Source of the DNA: Orobanche coerulescens
Lineage: Eukaryota; Streptophyta; Magnoliopsida; Lamiales; Orobanchaceae
Assembly: GCA_033398695.1 (NCBI GenBank)
Contig: CM065815.1
Span: forward strand, 105,118,501-105,182,500
DNA length: 64,000 bases
Direction: 5' to 3'
This document shows, in pieces, positions 62,042 through 64,000 of the stretch; positions within the stretch are counted from its first letter, which is position 1, and each line of letters opens with the position of its first letter. The position numbers and the translations under genes are program-made. The notes beneath the pieces were generated by a model. The model worked only from the letters and a program-made list of their open reading frames with translations. It did not search any database and was not told the DNA's origin.

Positions 62042-64000
62042 GCATTGAGGATGGTGGTACGACGATCGCTGTAGAGTGGGACATCCGATCATCCGCTGTG
62101 AATTTCTTTAGGACTCTGCTTACATCCGATGGTGATGTTCTCGTCCCCCCGGATGACACTTGTTTTCCCTCTATCCCCCGTTCTTTCGATTCTGATAGTT
62201 TGTGTGTCCCACCCTCTCCCCAGGAGATTCGTGCTGCGGTATTTGATATCGATCCTCACAGTGCTTCTGGGCCTGATGGGTTCTCGTCTTTGTTTTTTCA
62301 GCATTGTTGGGAGATTGTCTCTTCCGACGTGGAGGGGGCTGTTCTCGAGTTTTTTGAGGGTCATTCAATGCCTCTGGCTTTCACGACGACTACGTTCGTC
62401 TTGATCCCGAAGAAGCCTGTTCCGAGCGGTTGGTGAGATTACCGGCCTATTTGTCTGTGTAATGTGACCAATAAGATTATCACGAAAATCCTTAACGCTC
62501 GGCTTGCTCCTCTCCTCCCTCTGATTATCTCTCTGAACCAGAGTGGATTTGTTTACGGGTGGGTTATTGCTGATAATATCCTTCTGGCCCAAGAACTTAT
62601 TCACGACCTCCACATCGCGGACATTCATGGTGTCCCGAACCTTGCGCTAAAGCTTGATATGGCTAAGGCGTATGATAAGGTTCACTGGTAGTTTTTACGT
62701 GAGGTCCTGGTGAGGATGGGATTCCTGGCTAGATGGATTTTGTTCATCCGTCATTGCGTCGAGAGTGGCACGTTCTCCATTTTGGTGAACAGCACTCCGG
62801 CCGGCTATGTTGCCTCTAGTCGGGGTTTGCATCAGGGCGACCCTATCTCTCCGTCGCTCTTCGTGCTTGCCGCTGATTATTTATCGCGCTGCTTGGACCG
62901 ATTCATTCGAGACCATCCTTTGATGAGGTATAGGACAGCTGGATGGCCTTTCCCCATCTCGCACCTATCCTACACCGATGACATCATTATATTACACGGG
63001 CTGTGGATGATAGTCTCGTTGATCTTATGCGTTTCCTGGATCACTACTCTATGGCTTCGGGCCAAATGGTTAGTATCCAAAAAAGAACTTTTATTCTTGC
63101 TCCTAAGCATGTGCCTCGTTGGCATCAAAGAGTTCACGATCTTACTGGTTTTCGCCAGGGCGATCTCCCCATCACCTATCTTGGTGTGCCCCTTTACAAA
63201 GGCTTTATGAGACGAGAGCTCTTTGCTGGGGTGAAGCAATGGATGTTAGATAGGATCTCTGGTTGTTCCCATCGCCACCTTGCTTTTGGGGGACGCTTGG
63301 CTCTTATTAAGAGCACTCTCTGCACGATTCCTCTACACCTATTTCAGGTGTTGGACCCTCCACAGTACATTATCCAGGAGCTCGAGCAGATCATTGCGAG
63401 ATACTTCTGGGGTGCTGTTGGTCCGAAGAGGAAGACGCACTGGGTCCGTTGGCGGCAGATTTGTCGTCCGGTCTCTGAGGGAGGCCTCGGGATTCGGAGC
63501 CTTTCAGATATGGTGAGAGCTTTTAGTTATAAGCTCTGGTGGCACCTTTGCGCGGGCACGTCTCTGTGGGCACAGTTTATGCTCCGCAGAAACTGCTTTG
63601 CTGGCCTCTATACGCCTATGCGTACCGCTCATAAAGCTTGTGCCAGCCACCCTTGGCGCCGTCTCCTCCGAGTGGGTATTAAGGCTCGGGAGTTCATCCG
63701 CTGGACTCTTGGTCGTGGCTGCGGGGAGGTCAGCTTTTGGGATGATACTTGGAGTGGGGATAGGCCTATTTCTTTTTTTCATCAGGTTACTGGTAGACCC
63801 CATCTTAGGATTCATGAGTTATGGGTTGATGGGACGTGGGACATGGGTAGATTGGAGTCTATTGTTGGAGAGGAGCTAGGATTTACCCCTCAGTTCATCA
63901 TGGAGATCTCCACGATTCCCATCGCCGAGGAGGATTCGGATAGTATGTGCTGGACTCTTACCTCTTTGGGTGTGTTCTCATTGTCGTCGCCTTGGTCTCA
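62042..64000 (+). pseudogene. L1-type LINE-C ORF2, RT to zf-RVT, runs off the window
   Basis: It opens in the region before the RT core (SSAVNFFRTLLTSDG) and continues with SASGPDGFSSLFFQHCWE, LIPKK, QSGFVYGWVIADNILLAQE, KLDMAKAYDKVHW, GLHQGDPISPSLFV and the catalytic box YTDD (62970). Two stops, at 62434 and 62689, and one frameshift near 62990 interrupt it. The last frame (about 62997 to the window end) stays open for about 1 kb. It has ITYLGVPLYKGFMRRELF, GGRLALIKSTL, SEGGLGIRSL and the start of the C-terminal zf-RVT region. Its 5' part is missing at the LTR end, so either the Tekay LTR inserted here or the LINE was truncated. Confidence 0.88.

Overview
This 64 kb window looks like plant nuclear heterochromatin, most likely from an angiosperm and probably a eudicot. 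The evidence is the content: Ty1/copia elements with Sirevirus-type gags and long noncoding tails, Ty3/gypsy chromoviruses, L1-type and RTE-type LINEs, and a PIF/Harbinger transposon. All are AT-rich, nested, and broken by stops and frameshifts. I see no host protein gene, rRNA, tRNA, CRISPR array or bacterial operon. The species cannot be named from the sequence.

Layout. 1-955: minus-strand retroelement protein debris carrying an internal duplication. 956-6027: a LINE reverse transcriptase split by a complete minus-strand copia derivative with two LTRs (1083-5693) that keeps only a gag-like gene. 6840-29741: my reconstruction is one plus-strand Sirevirus-like element. It has a 5' LTR remnant, PBS and gag, then a LINE that is itself interrupted in its 3' UTR by a 1,964 bp Harbinger element. 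After that come the rest of gag, protease, RT and RNase H, then a gypsy LTR piece and a whole minus-strand copia element, and finally an env-position region, polypurine tract and 3' LTR. 29742-37579: gypsy LTR-type DNA split by a minus-strand chromovirus deletion derivative (31411-35243) with a perfect 5 bp target duplication. 37580-45705: a second Sirevirus-like element, minus strand, split by a solo gypsy LTR (40188-42520) with a perfect target duplication. 45706-48714: a minus-strand gypsy gag-protease-RT fused to a copia RNase H piece, then plus-strand gypsy LTR and gag scraps. 48715-50033: a repeat cluster ending in two 473 bp inverted arms. 50036-54138: a minus-strand L1-type LINE with ORF1 and most of ORF2. 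54139-56450: a copia 3' LTR and RNase H end holding a 5'-truncated RTE LINE. 56452-62041: a 5'-truncated Tekay-like gypsy element with a nearly complete pol and a 2.7 kb LTR. 62042-64000: another L1-type LINE that runs off the window.

Nothing here functions as a coordinated host pathway. The interest lies in the insertion order, in non-autonomous derivatives that kept termini but lost proteins, in two copies of an env-position region, in clustered palindromes shared by unrelated LTR families, and in the large inverted repeat. No coding gene appears fully intact. The best preserved are the Tekay pol (one frame, five stops) and the final LINE ORF2.
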